Below are positions 11,585-22,514 of a DNA stretch of 45,470 nt, piece by piece. Origin of the DNA: Paramacrobiotus metropolitanus (lineage: Eukaryota > Tardigrada > Eutardigrada > Parachela > Macrobiotidae). The stretch's first letter is position 1. Each line of letters begins with the position of its first letter. The stretch spans positions 1 to 45,470 of the forward strand of contig NW_026570555.1 in assembly GCF_019649055.1 (NCBI RefSeq), in the 5' to 3' direction. A program made the position numbers and the translations under genes. Under the pieces are notes generated by a model. The model saw nothing but the letters and a program-made list of their open reading frames with translations. It searched no databases and had not been told where the DNA came from.

Positions 11585-11673
11585 TTATTAAATTGCACCA
11601 ACTTGACTGCCCAGGGCTGTATATACCGGGGTATATACAGCCCTGCGGCAGTCAAGTTCGGTGAAGCTAATAA
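11585..11673. repeat. Near-perfect 89-bp palindrome
   Basis: The left arm TTATTA...CACC, then AACTTGACTGCC, AGGGCTGTATATACC, is followed by an almost absent loop and its reverse complement (GGTATATACAGCCCT, GGCAGTCAAGTT, GGTG, TAATAA). Arms are about 43 nt with only a few mismatches. It would extrude as a cruciform or fold as a long hairpin RNA, and is probably a tiny palindromic mobile repeat. Confidence 0.88.
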
Positions 11674-13409
11674 AATAAATCTGGGCCCAGACTTCATCAG
11701 CAGGTAATGAGCAGGAGACTTCATCAGCAGTGCCGGTCGGTGGTACCAACCGGAAACGAATGCGGGAGCTTCACATACTTTAGACGTGACTGTAGTCTGT
11801 AGTCAGTATAATTATAGCGGATTTCGAAAGTTACATTAATTTTCTGAAAGTTTTAGCAATGTTGACTGTTGAGGATATTGTTGGAAAGTTTTGTTTTACA
11901 TACCGGATCTAGCATGTTTCATTTAGCTGATTGCCGGGACGGAAGCATACACGTCTTCCTTCAAAGTCAGATTATTACCTTCCCTTCTTTTTTTTCCATC
12001 TATGTTCTTAATTTCTTACTGCCGCTTTTAGAAGTTTGGTCGCTTTTTTGCGCTTAAAATTGGTTATTAGGCTTCATGGTCATAAGTGCATAACAACTGC
12101 GAAATTGATATTATAGCAATGACAATGTATTGAACAGTAGTGCTATGACAGTTTGTAGGTGATATGGTCAGATAATGCACTAGATCACCGTATTCTTAAT
12201 ATTGGTACCTTTAAGGAGAATTTATACTATGGTAGCAAGATCGAAAATGAGATTTTCGAAATTCTACAGTGTAATAAGAAGGGTTACACCTATTAATAGG
12301 CGGAAGTTGAGTAAAATTAGGTAGCAACGAAAAAGTTATTCAAGTTTTTTCGTTGCCGACCAAAGCGATTTGGCGGGCTGGCGCATCTTTCTACACTACT
12401 GCCACCTGTGGCCAAAATCAGTGAAAGAAAGATTGCTTCAAGAAGCGTTTCTTTCATTCTGGAAGATCCTTGTGGTTGTTAAAATATATACCATGCCAGC
12501 TTGCAAGTGTGATAGACAGACAAAGCTCATGTTTACACAGTGAGGACGCATAGAGCATGACAAAGGCGCTAGACAATGGAAAGACATGGCGCTGTCCGTG
12601 AGTGCAGATGAAAGAGTGGCCAAAGTCCACTCTTCGGTGTGCACACAATCTGGTGTGGCGGCACTGCAAGCGCAGAATCAGTAAGACCAAAGGAAAGCGC
12701 AGAACAAAAGAAGGTTCTTCGCCACGTTCTGAAAAATTTTCCAAAAATGACTTCTAAACTCAATAACAATTTTCAAAGATGTCAGAAAATTCTGACATTT
12801 GATCAGATTTAAGGAAAATCATTTTCAAGAAGAATTGTGGAGCGTTTTCGCAGAAAATGTTTGTATATTCTGCATAAAATAAAAGAAAGTAACTTTGGGT
12901 GTCAAAAAATTTGTTTTTTTCAAGAATGGTTGAGTTTTTTGGGAAAAACGCTCCACAGAACTTTAGTCATTTTAGCGGAGCACTTCGCTACGTTTGAAAA
13001 AAAAATTCAAAAATCTGCTTGAATTGTTATTGCTTCCGGAAAATAACGGCTTTTGATCAGTGACTTTTACATTTTAAAACTGTCTTACCAATTTCAGCCT
13101 TTCAATGTATGCAGTGAAAATATCATAGTGTTAGGTCAGATGTGTAGTTATGATGCAGCACAAGCGCACGCATTGTGACAGTGAGAATAGTCGAAAGAGG
13201 TCGAAATCGGTATAATCTCTTCTTAAGTAATAAACAGGGGTGCGAAAGGAGTGTGGCCTATGGCTATAATAATTAACAAACCTGGGCGGGAGATGTGCCT
13301 ATAACGGCTTCTTTCTACATCGCACTCAGTTAGACATATAAAGTACTTAAACATCTACTGTAAAAATCTCAAGATTCTACTCTATTCTGTTAACGCTAAT
13401 TAAATTTCA
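11674..13409. other. Gene-poor interval with small inverted repeats
   Basis: No supported gene. It contains a 15-bp inverted repeat (TTGTGGAGCGTTTT at 12835-12848 with its complement near 12945-12958) and a small palindrome ATGTCAGAA-AA-TTCTGACAT near 12779-12798. These may be borders of a decayed element of about 125 bp. Confidence 0.5.
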
Positions 13410-13706
13410 AAGAAATCAAAATCCAGAAACGTCACTTTTAAATTCTGAATATTCGGATTTTATTTTACCGCAGTTTAAATTTCGAATATTCGGAATTGAC
13501 ACTGCACATTTTAATTCCGAGTAATCGGAATCCAAATTACGGCCTTTTAAATTTCGAATATTGTATTTGAAAATCCAAAAAATTGTATTTAGATTACTCG
13601 GAATTGCAAATACCTGAATTTGAATTCCGATTACTCGGAATTGGTATCGAAATTCTTTCATATGCAATTTCGAGCACTTGCGGCAACACTACCATTCTGG
13701 AATACA
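13410..13706 (-). repeat. Palindrome-cluster repeat, copy B (inverted relative to copy A)
   Basis: Same composition as the cluster at 9.33 kb: repeated AATTCCGA-4 nt-TCGGAATT and TTTCGAATATTCGGAA palindromes (for example at 13624-13643 with centre TTAC). The right border, read in reverse complement, is TATTCCAGAATGG ... TGTTGCCGCAAGTGCTC, which aligns with the left border of copy A. The two copies are thus about 4 kb apart in opposite orientation. Confidence 0.72.
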
Positions 13707-14497
13707 TGCGCGCCATTTGCAGCTGCTGTAAGGCGTTGGATTTCTTACACTGCGTTGGCCAGTTCCCTAATTATACTAATCTTGTAACTGTATTATAATG
13801 TCAACTGTCACGTATTGAAATACGACGTTTCTTCTAGACTACTCATAGAGCAACTAATTTACTAATATCGCAAATAATCAACAGATAATAATTGCACAAT
13901 AACAGTTGCTAGGTCAGTACATCACATCAACAAAATTTAAAGCACCATTTGAGAAATCCATTTGAGCGGGTAAAGAAGTCAGTAGCACCGGTGCAAACGG
14001 TCGGTAGTTCGGTCGGTCGGGGGTTGCAATTTCGGAAAATTCGAGCCGAGTGGGCAACTCAGGATTGAATGCCCAGGCAGCAAGCCACTGGGCAACTGTC
14101 CAGTCTACGCAGCGTTTGTGCTCAGTGGTCTATGTGAGATCAGTCGCTAATTACTGATTCTCCCCTTCGTTATTAACGAAACGATACCCCCTTTTCTTTC
14201 GTTAATAACGATGAGAGCTGCCGTTTAAACTTTCCTTAATCGTACCCCGTCGTTAATTCTTTCGTCAATCGTATGCCTTCGCTGATACCGCAACCTGCTT
14301 ATTTTGTTCTTTTACATTCGATGTTTGATCATCTCACGCAAGTGCAGCCTCAGTCGCTTGGCTTGCATACCAGCGTCAGGGCATACTCCCTTCAACGGTT
14401 TAATAATTGGAACAACGCACTTTGATGGTCTCAGCATATCCAACCAGGCCCCAACGAGTGGTAGGCGTGTCAAGTTGACGATCTGTTTCATACTAAC
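13707..14497. other. Gene-poor interval
   Basis: No supported gene. The part at 14157-14275 has several near-palindromic CGTTATTAACG / CGTTAATAACG motifs interleaved with pyrimidine runs. The stretch upstream of 14498 may be the leader of the orphan-family pseudogene. Confidence 0.4.
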
Positions 14498-16040
14498 ATG
14501 AACGGGACGCGACGATACTTTCGGGAGATATATTCAGGTGCCCGGGAGGTGAACTACGGGAACACGGTACTAGTGCAGCGTGCTAACGGACAGTGGTGGG
14601 GGATACGTTCAGGATATAGCTGACGACCACTTCTTAATTGATTTTGACGCTTGGAATGTAGCAGCCGAATGGATTCATCCTCGACATCTCTGGCCACATC
14701 ATTGCCTCCAGGATTATTCCGGCCTATATAATGGCTCGATCCTGCAAGTGGCACTGCGGGACAATCAAGGCCGACCTATGGTGTTCCGCCCGTGTACTGT
14801 CTTGAGCGACCTATCCTGTGGCATGTTACTCGTCTCCAGCGGGGATAATGCGACTTCTCACGGAGAAAGGTCATCGTCTGCAAGCCACCGAATTGTGCAT
14901 CGTAGTCAGCTTGTCCAACAAGTGCCGCAGCCTGGCGACAGGGAGAGTTTTTTCGGGAGACGCACCGGGATGCTGTACTCGGCTTCGATAAAGCCAGCCT
15001 GCTGCGCAGTATGGATATGCTGCCCAAGTTTCTTGCCGACAGTTGCCAGTTGGCACTGGGTCGTGGCGATCTAGACTGCAGTGTGGATTGTCGGTTTAAA
15101 ATCCATACGTATGTTGATACCTTTCGTTTTTTTTGCCTTCGACACCAGAACGCGGATACTAATGCGGGTTACTATCAGTTTGATGTCGGTTGTCGAGCGT
15201 TTGTGCGAGCGGGATGGGATACGGTTACTTTCATCTGCGCGGAAGTCCATGGAGGCCTTGACGGTCCCAGTATGTTTTGGAGTGCAGATGCTCTACTGGA
15301 AGGTCTACAAAATTACCTGATCAGCCAACTGTCAGCGGGACGGTTCGAAATGCCCGGCTTTCACGAGGGTGATCGCAGACTTTTAAGCGCTTTAGATTGG
15401 GGTCAGTGATAATATACCGAAATACAATAAAACTGCCTGCACTGATTTTTATGCTATATAAACACCGTTTTGCACAAATAGGAATAATGCCTAATTGTGC
15501 GAATGCTTTGGAAGAAACGTCCTTGAGGGATCTTCACTACCCAGTTCTAACTGGCGTTCTGGTTAATCTAGAACTGTATGCGCAGTTACGCTTACACCGG
15601 CAAGTTATCTTTAGTGTTATCACACACAATCTTATCCGTGTCGATTCCAGGCAGAACCTTTTTTTTTGCTACAAACTGCAACGCCTAATGTTTTCGACCA
15701 GTGGCGTATATGCAACTCAAGAAAAAATCTGTTTACCGCACGCTTGACCTTCGTTTTGCTGTTGTACAGGGTGTGCGCGTTTTGCAGGGTTCTGCTGCTT
15801 AACTGCAGCAACCGACACATCATGATCGCGCCCCGTCGAACGACTGCAAGCAACCCATGGGAGGGGGCGTTTCCAGCTGATTATTGTTACCACGAATATT
15901 ATTTATAACTACACTCAGCAACATAATCACTGAGCGCGTTCAATCCTTGGCGCTCCTCTACGACCCGGAAAAAAGCGCCAGAGAGAACCAGCTGGAAGCC
16001 ACTGTATGGGCCACATATCAGTTCTTACAAAGTAAAGGCA
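14498..16040 (+). pseudogene. Orphan family (N-terminal and F-box-like part), frameshifted
   Basis: The most complete family copy in the window. From an ATG at 14498 the frame reads NYGNTVLVQRANGQWWG, shifts by one base in a G-run near 14585, and continues with GYVQDIADDHFLIDFDAWN, then WIHPRHLWPHHC, VALRDNQGRPMVFRPC and FFGRRTGMLY. Another shift near 14980-15000 leads into FDKASLLRSMDMLPKFLAD, RFKIHTYVDTF and FWSADALLEGL, to 15409. About 15480-15605 encodes an F-box-like helix run (LHYPVLTGVLVNLELYAQLRL), and 15930-16030 encodes a further plausible block (LALLYDPEKS). At least two frameshifts make it a pseudogene unless assembly errors are to blame. From memory it resembles a large uncharacterised tardigrade family; function unknown. 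Confidence 0.6.
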
Positions 16041-16140
16041 CTGACTTTTCAAGTGGAAGTGACTTTTCAAGCGGGCGAGCGAAGCGAGCCCGCGTTTCTA
16101 ATTCAAGACATGTTGAGGGTTCGATCCAACGGAAGTGACA

Positions 16141-16470
16141 GTGACCTTTGGGTCGCCGAGTGACCTTTGGGTCGCCACCGATTTTCATCGTGGTTCCTAT
16201 ACAGTTTGACGTGCTGAGTCGAACTGAAGTACTCGGGGACCTCGAACCCGGGTCCCCGAGGTCGCCACCACGATATGAACTACACATGTACAGTTTGATA
16301 TGCTGAGTCGAACTGAAGTACTCAGGGACCTCGAACCCGGGTCCCCGAGGTCGCCACCGCGATATGTATTGCATTAGTGCAGTTTGAAGTGCCGAATCGA
16401 ACTGAAGTACTCGGTCCCCAAAGTCGCCTCTATGAGACGCACAGTTTGGGCTGAGTCATACCAAACTGTT
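16141..16470. repeat. 89-bp tandem repeat with a GC-rich inverted motif
   Basis: Three units starting with CAGTTTGA near 16202, 16291 and 16380 (period 89), plus a shortened fourth. Each holds GAGTCGAACTGAAGTACTC and, in the first two, the inverted motif GGGGACC-TCGAACCC-GGGTCCCC. In reverse complement this contains GGGTTCGAGGTCC, close to the tRNA/SINE B-box consensus. A duplicated GTGACCTTTGGGTCGCC at 16138-16177 precedes it. It could be a tandem array of a tRNA-derived SINE fragment; no A-box is convincing. Confidence 0.75.
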
Positions 16471-16620
16471 TGGGTAGTGACGACGGCGGGCAGTTTTAAT
16501 TGTGTTTCCAGTTTCCCAAAATACCTGTTACGTTATGCACTTCGAAATATTTCAAAATCCCTACGTGTGAATACCAACCGTAAGCCCCGATCCAGGTCCA
16601 AATGCAAAAATATGTTTTGA

Positions 16621-16870
16621 AATAATTCTAAATAATTCTAAATAATTCTAAATAATTCTAAATAATTCTAAATAATTCTAAATAATTCTAAATAATTCTA
16701 AATAATTCTAAATAATTCTAAATAATTCTAAATAATTCTAAATAATTCTAAATAATTCTAAATAATTCTAAATAATTCTAAATAATTCTAAATAATTCTA
16801 AATAATTCTAAATAATTCTAAATAATTCTAAATAATTCTGAGTATTCCTAAATATTCCTAAATATTTTTA
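16621..16870 (+). repeat. 10-bp microsatellite-like array AATAATTCTA
   Basis: Twenty-two essentially perfect copies of a 10-bp unit from 16621 to 16840, followed by three degenerate units (AGTATTCCTA, AATATTCCTA, AATATTTTTA). The near-total identity suggests recent expansion. Confidence 0.98.
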
Positions 16871-16963
16871 AACAGCTCCAGATATTTTTTTTTGAGTTAA
16901 CTGTTAGAAATTCAATTAACTGGATATTCCGCATTAAGATTTCAGTACCGGAATCTTACGTAG

Positions 16964-17687
16964 TGTGACAGCTGGCGAACAAAGGCTCACGATAGTGAGA
17001 AGAGGCTTTATTGTGATAGCAATAAAGTACAGAAAACACAAACACAAAGGCTCGATGTGAGCTGTAGAATGAAAATCACCGAATGTCAGCTAGTGAATGA
17101 AAATGAACGGCACATCGAGCCGTAACATGGGAAAAAGCCTAATGCGGCACTGGGTAGATCCAACACGAGCGAACGAACGCTGATAGGCCGAGATGTGGAA
17201 AGGAGGCGTGGCTCCGCCTACATCGAGGCCGATGATTGGCCGAGACGAAAGGCTGGGCGGAAAGCTGCCTGAGTCGAGGCCGATCTAACGCTCGACAGCG
17301 AGTGCGACTCGGTGTGAGTCAGCACCGGAAGCGGGACTGTCGCTGGCTGCCTACTCGTAGGCTGCCATAGCGACTGGCCCAACATGCTCTCTGGGCGGGA
17401 GTCCGAGCCCCTGCGAAGGACCGGCCTCATACCGCTCCAGTGCCCGCTCCGCACACGACCCTATTGGGGTCGGTGGCTGCGCCTCGGGGTGTCCGATGAC
17501 GAAGGTCTCTCGGTGCCGCGTTCTCCTCCGGACCCGTGGTGGCGATACAACTCACGGCCGAAATCCGAAGGTCGGTCGGTGGTGTTGTTGGACCGGTGTA
17601 GGCATCTGTTGGTCGTGTCCGTAACGGCGAAAAGTAAAAAAATAAAGTATTATTCCATTTCTCTCTCTAGTAAAAAATAACATCACA
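16964..17687 (+). mobile_element. Putative LTR of an LTR retrotransposon
   Basis: A 724-bp segment starts TGTGACAGC and ends ATCACA, so its ends are the inverted pentamer TGTGA/TCACA with the usual TG...CA. Near the start a hairpin CTTTATTG-TGATAG-CAATAAAG (17006-17027) presents an AATAAA polyadenylation signal. Directly after the end comes ATTCCTGGTGAGCAGG, where TGG is appropriately placed for a primer-binding site, then a short open stretch (KINKIENIISRLEK and a stop) like the beginning of a gag coiled coil. No pol genes follow, so the element is truncated. A related sequence starts at 18152. Confidence 0.55.
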
Positions 17688-17859
17688 ATTCCTGGTGAGC
17701 AGGTTAGTGAAAAGATCAATAAAATTGAGAACATCATTTCGAGATTAGAAAAGTAAACTCAAAGTCTTTGGCTTTGGTCCGGGTGCTCATTCCGACTAGA
17801 GCTGATCCGCTCACGGGGGCTCCCAGTCCACAGGATATCCGGCCATCTAGGTCCGAGGC

Positions 17860-17960
17860 ATCGGTTCTCGGATACCAAGTGGTACCGGTTCGCTTCACCG
17901 AGGGTCGGGGGTTCGACCCTCGAGGGTCAAAGGTTCGACCCTATCGACTTCGGGTAAGGG
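17860..17960 (+). other. tRNA-like B-box tandem, possible SINE remnant
   Basis: Two GGTTCGACCCT motifs lie about 27 bp apart (around 17909 and 17931) preceded by a weak A-box-like TACCAAGTGGTA. I could not fold a complete cloverleaf, so this is only a hint of a tRNA-derived sequence downstream of the LTR. Confidence 0.2.
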
Positions 17961-18151
17961 TATGAATCTCCATTGTCGGGTGTGAAACGGGCGTGAAACA
18001 CACCTTCCGCTGTTTATTGTTAAATCTAACCTTTTACAAAATTTTTATGCGTTTTATTACCGGTGTTATTCAATTGTTAACCTTTAAATTGTTTTTCGCT
18101 TCACGTTTTCGTGGTTTGAAGAATGATAACCCGAAAATAAATAAAGCGGAC

Positions 18152-18640
18152 TGTAACAGACTCTGGCGAGGAGATCACGAATGTGCTTTATTGACAAATA
18201 AAGTGGGAACAATGCTGCGTAATAGCAGAAGCAAGAACAAAGGCGCTGATGGCCAAAAGTAGCAAGTGGATGCTAAAGTGGTTCTTGAGCGTCTGATGGC
18301 GTCAAAGAAGTGCTGGCGGCAACCACGTGCGTGCTGCAGGCCAGTCGTATGAGCTGTGTGATGCGCAGACTGGAACGCTGGGTCATACTGCGAGAGAGGA
18401 ACGAGAGAGCAAGTACAGCTCAGTGTGTGCGCCGCGTTTATCCGCTTCAGCGGATAAGTGCAGTGCAGTAGCACACGTACGTACAGCGAGAGAGGCGATA
18501 ACGGCATGCAATGGGTGCAAGTACGTCCTGTGTGGACCGTACGCACCAGACGCTATCGTACAGTCGTACGCCTCTGACAGGATGGAGCTCATTTACGACT
18601 TTCGCTGATTTCGGGCTTGTTGTTTTCGTTGTAGACTTTT
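18152..18640 (+). mobile_element. Second, related LTR-like sequence
   Basis: It starts TGTAACAGACTCTGGCGA...TCACGA and has a hairpin CTTTATT-GAC-AAATAAAG (18186-18203), the same arrangement as the LTR at 16964 (TGTGACAGCTGGCGA...TCACGA, then CTTTATTG hairpin). Later sequence shares only short blocks (ACAAAGG, GATG, AGTAG). The right end is not defined. I read it as a diverged LTR of the same family. Confidence 0.4.
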
Positions 18641-19340
18641 AAAATTGTTTACTACTTACGTTCTGGTTTTGCCAATACCACGGAGTTTTAGATTTTTCAG
18701 AACCCTTATGCAGTTGGACGTCGCCTTCGGCTCACAGAAATTAAAGGACTATAATTAATTAACAAAGTTTTGCGAGTGTTTGTAACCGCTAATGAAAAGC
18801 AAATGCAATTAACTGGTTTTGAATAGAACTGTAATAAACAATATGAGAGCGTTTACAATAAATAACAGAACCGCGCAGAACACAGTGCACAATTCACACA
18901 TATGTAGAACAAAAAAGGCTTTGATCTGCGAAATAGTGTGGCAGTATACGATTACAGTAAGATTATTGACTGCATGTACAGTCCACACTACACTTTGTAG
19001 TGTATGACCTGCCATGACAGTAAGTACTGGGCCAGCCCATAAACAGGTTGTTACGTTCACATTGAGCATACAGCTTCGGTAGCCAACTACGTAACAACCA
19101 ACTGGTTGTGAAAATTAGTGATTTCTCTTTTCTCTGATTGGTTGCTGCAGTGTTCCGTAGACTTTGCATAGTAAGGTTTCCAAATTTTCTTTGAAAACTT
19201 ATTTGTTTTTCCAAATTAAATGTGTATTCTACTCATCTACCAAATAAAGGCTATTAAATGATATGTCGATAGTAAGGATTGGCCCAGTGCATCATTCGTA
19301 GTAGGCGCGCACACTCACTGGCCACACCCCCCTTAATCTT
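18641..19340. other. Gene-poor interval
   Basis: AT-rich, with short frames on both strands and no recognisable domain, RNA gene or repeat. Confidence 0.4.
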
Positions 19341-19349
19341 TTATTATTA

Positions 19350-19440
19350 AGGATTTGAAAATATGGCAGTACTTCAAAAGTAAAGCAATACTTTAAAAGT
19401 GCTGTAATACTTTTAAAGTACTAGTTTACCAAAGTCACCT
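19350..19440 (+). repeat. Isolated copy of the 137-bp repeat core
   Basis: The string GGCAGTACTTCAAAAGTAAA...AGTGCTGTAATACTTTTAAAGTACTAGTTTACC matches the core of the tandem units at 20413-20825. It is a single separated copy about 1 kb upstream. Confidence 0.75.
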
Positions 19441-20412
19441 GACGTGTACTGGCGTCCCTTAGTACACATCGGTACTACTTTACTACTTCTACCCCTACTA
19501 CTAAGGCTTAGGCTTTACTACAATTTCTACGCGAGTCCTGACCCCAAGTCTCTACTTCGACTTCTCAGAAATCCCCAGCAGAGAACTTTGACCGCGACTT
19601 GCCATTTCGACGTGACCGCGCTTCGATGACGTAGCTTAACCTATTGTTCTAGTGTATTAGTTGACCTCTTGTTCTCATTAGTCCACGTGTAGTGATGCAG
19701 CGGTGTGATTAGTCCACGTGTCCTTAGATGTCTCTTAATGGCTAGAGTTTATATCCCTATTGTTCTCAAATCCGTACCTGCGCGTACGAAGAGCCAGCAC
19801 TTGCGGTGCCCAGGGCTATATAAGGCGCTCGTCGCCCACACAAATGTCAAGAGTTGTAATCCCAACAAAAGTAGAGTCTTGTTACTCGATCTGATTAACT
19901 TCAGGCTTTTGCTCTGGTCTTCTCTTTCCAAGTGAGGCTGTTCAAACTGACCTCTGGGTGACCTTTCACCTATTGTCAGGGGTCATTCCTCTATCTCGTT
20001 GACGTGCATTATCATCTTCGGATAATCTCGTGACGTAACAGGTTACCCACTTGATCCCACTTGATTTGCCTTGACCTTTCGGTCCCTTCGATCTTCATGC
20101 CCTGTAGCGCCAGGTTGATGGATCTCTCATACGCTTCAGCTACCATCTAGCGTCGGACAGGTAACGTATAACTTCACGCATCTCCCTTGTGTTTTCCTTT
20201 CGTGTCTTCTCTTTCAGCAGGGTTCCGGGTTCCTGACTTCTTCTTCATCCTCGCATATCATCTCAAACTTGTACATCAACATCCTTAACCTTTCGCTCCA
20301 TGAAATACATAAGAAGTTGAGATTAAGAGTCGCTCTATTCCTCCGACTGGTCGTGGTCTGGGAAGTGGTATAAACAACATACAACGCTTTTCGTTTATAT
20401 TGCACGACACAC
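19441..20412. other. Gene-poor interval
   Basis: Contains C/T-rich stretches and repeated short phrases such as GTCCACGTGT and TTGACCT. No supported gene. Confidence 0.4.
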
Positions 20413-20825
20413 CTTCCCGAACATCGCCGCACTGACCGATACTGACGATTATGAGCTGGGGCATCTGAAAGTATGACAGTACTACGAAAGTAAAGCAATA
20501 CTTTGAAAGTGCAGTAACGCTTTCAAAGTACTAGTGTACCAAAATGACCTTCCCGAACATCCCAGAACATGCCAAAACTGACGATTAAGGGCTGGGGCGT
20601 TTGAAATTAATGGCAGTACTTCGAAAGTAAAGCAATAATTTGAAAGTGCTGTAATACTTTCAAAATACTAGTTTACCAAGGTGAGTTTCCCGAACATCCC
20701 CGAACAGGCCGAAACTGACGACTAAGAGCTGGGGCATTTGGAAAGTATTGCTGTATTTTTAAAGTAAAGCAATATTTTCAAAGAACTGTGTCACTGTCAA
20801 AGTGCCTTTCAAATTGCTAGTGTGC
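20413..20825 (+). repeat. 137-bp tandem repeat, three copies
   Basis: Units begin TTCCCGAACATC at about 20414, 20550 and 20687 (period 136-137). Each has CTGACGA...GAGCTGGGGC(A/G)T and then an imperfect palindromic core around AGTACTTCGAAAGTAAAGC ... CTTTCAAAGTACTAG. The third copy is more diverged. Confidence 0.85.
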
Positions 20826-20881
20826 CAATATGCTAGTATTAAAAAACGGTGCTCATCATGGGTGTGGTGCCCCGACGCACT

Positions 20882-21021
20882 GGTCACCGCGTTGTCAAAC
20901 ACCAGAAACAGCATCCCCAGATAGAACCAGTTGAAGCGCAGGATTTTCTGGCAGAATTCCGGCGCGTGACCTTTTGGTTTATTCTCGTCCACCGTCTCTA
21001 GGCGCCAGTTGCCGGTCACCT
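20882..21021 (-). CDS. Possible isolated exon, membrane-helix-containing fragment
   Basis: On the minus strand the codons from about 21021 to 20882 read TGNWRLETVDENKPKG, then EFCQKILRFNWFY, then the hydrophobic LGMLFLVFDNAV, which could be one transmembrane segment. GC content and codon choice stand out from the AT-rich surroundings. A GTGCGT donor follows at 20881 and an AG acceptor precedes at 21021. A shortened relative (GACGAGGACAAATCC...GCTTCAACTGG on the minus strand) occurs near 21666-21695 with an internal deletion. I cannot name the family and found no companion exons; it may be a gene relic. Confidence 0.3.
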
Positions 21022-21154
21022 CTTCAGTAACGATAACAGTTACACATTTCTACATTTTCGCATTCCCACATTTTTGAATTTTCGCATGTTCGCTGATTTG
21101 CATTTTCGCATTTTGAAATTTTGACATTAATACAGAATCGTTTTTCCATGGTGC

Positions 21155-21595
21155 TTTATAGTGCGACGACGACGACGACGACACAAAATATGGTTAATGT
21201 GAATCGCAAATCTCTACTACACCGTGCTAGCACGTTTGCGTCATGGTAAAGCAATGTGCAGTATGATGCACAGTACTGTATAGCACTAGAGACTAGTACA
21301 AGACTGTAGCATGTGTCAATCAAAATGTAGTTTGAAGTGTGGTGCAAAAAATTATTAACTGCATATGCTTGGCATTTAGGTAACAAGTCTACACAGTACT
21401 GGTGCTGGAAAGGTGATACATTAAACAAAAGTTTTAACGACCGTTTTCACCGTGGTGCATTACAGGGCAACGACGACGACAAGTCGACAACTCAAAATAT
21501 AGATATGAACCGCAGATCGACGGTGTACCAAGAAGGTGCACGGCTGCATTATGGTGCATTACCATGCATTATGATGCACAACCAACGATAAGTTG
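21155..21595 (+). repeat. Diverged tandem duplication with a GAC microsatellite
   Basis: Two related blocks start with GACGACGACGAC (21161-21182 and about 21471-21484) followed by CAAAATAT...ATGTGAATCGCA / ATATGAACCGCAGATC and a stretch rich in GCATTATGATGCAC-type words. The period is about 305 bp. Confidence 0.5.
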
Positions 21596-21599
21596 TAGC

Positions 21600-22514
21600 T
21601 AGTTTGCATCGTGATGCTAATCTGCTTTGCATTTTGATACTATGCTTACAGTTCTGGCAGTCCTAGCCAGTTGAAGCAACGGATTTGTCCTCGTCAATAT
21701 TATTATTGTCATCTGCACTGTACTGGTACGGTTCTTTACCTTTACCGTTTTTTTATGGGGTTGCGATTTATTGCAGAGGCATGGCTATATAGAATACAAA
21801 AAGTTATTTTTTTATCTACGGGTTGATACTGACAATTACGGCTGAGGAGTCAGAAATGGGTCCGGATTCACCATACGCCATAGCCATGGACACCGGTCAG
21901 ATTTTACTGACCCTTATGTAGAAAAGACGAAGTCAAACATTCTGCAGTTAAACAAAAGGTAATTAGCTAAATAAAGGAGTTCTTCGTAAAATATTTTGAA
22001 TTTCTGAAACTGCGTGAGTTCCAAAAAGACTGTACTAGATTGATTAAGCGAATTAAACGGAGCGCTGCATCGATCAATAGCTAGTTATGTAGCGCCGATT
22101 GTGTAAAGGGCTCGTTGCTGACGGCATGCTACAACAGAGTTCCTTTTGGATTTCGCACAAACTTATTTATGCATCACGTACTGTTTATACCGATGGAGAA
22201 CATTTCCATAGGATTCTACAGTACACTGAACGCAACAGTTTTTCGTCAGCTTGCTTGCATTATTACATTACTACTTCGATTTCTTCTCTGTATTCATAAA
22301 ACCGAAGGCATCACTGCACTTAACTATACACTTTGGGAAGGACCGCGATAATTTGTGCAAAGTGAGAAGAATGCAGCTGCACAGCAATGATCGAAGAAAA
22401 GCTTATACTTGTTTTCAAGACTAACAAAACTGATAAAGGTTATTTCTGAAGTAGTGTTATTCAGAATGCAAGAGAAGTTATCGATGAAGAATTAGGTTTG
22501 TTACGGATGCAGAT
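21600..22514. other. Interval downstream of the KDZ gene, no gene recognised
   Basis: Two overlapping plus-strand frames at 22099-22351 look weakly protein-like but lack a domain. I could not identify a terminal repeat of a mobile element here by eye. Confidence 0.35.

Noticed and set aside
17860-17960. A functional tRNA gene
   Set aside because: B-box-like motifs are present twice, but no acceptor stem or anticodon arm could be folded.
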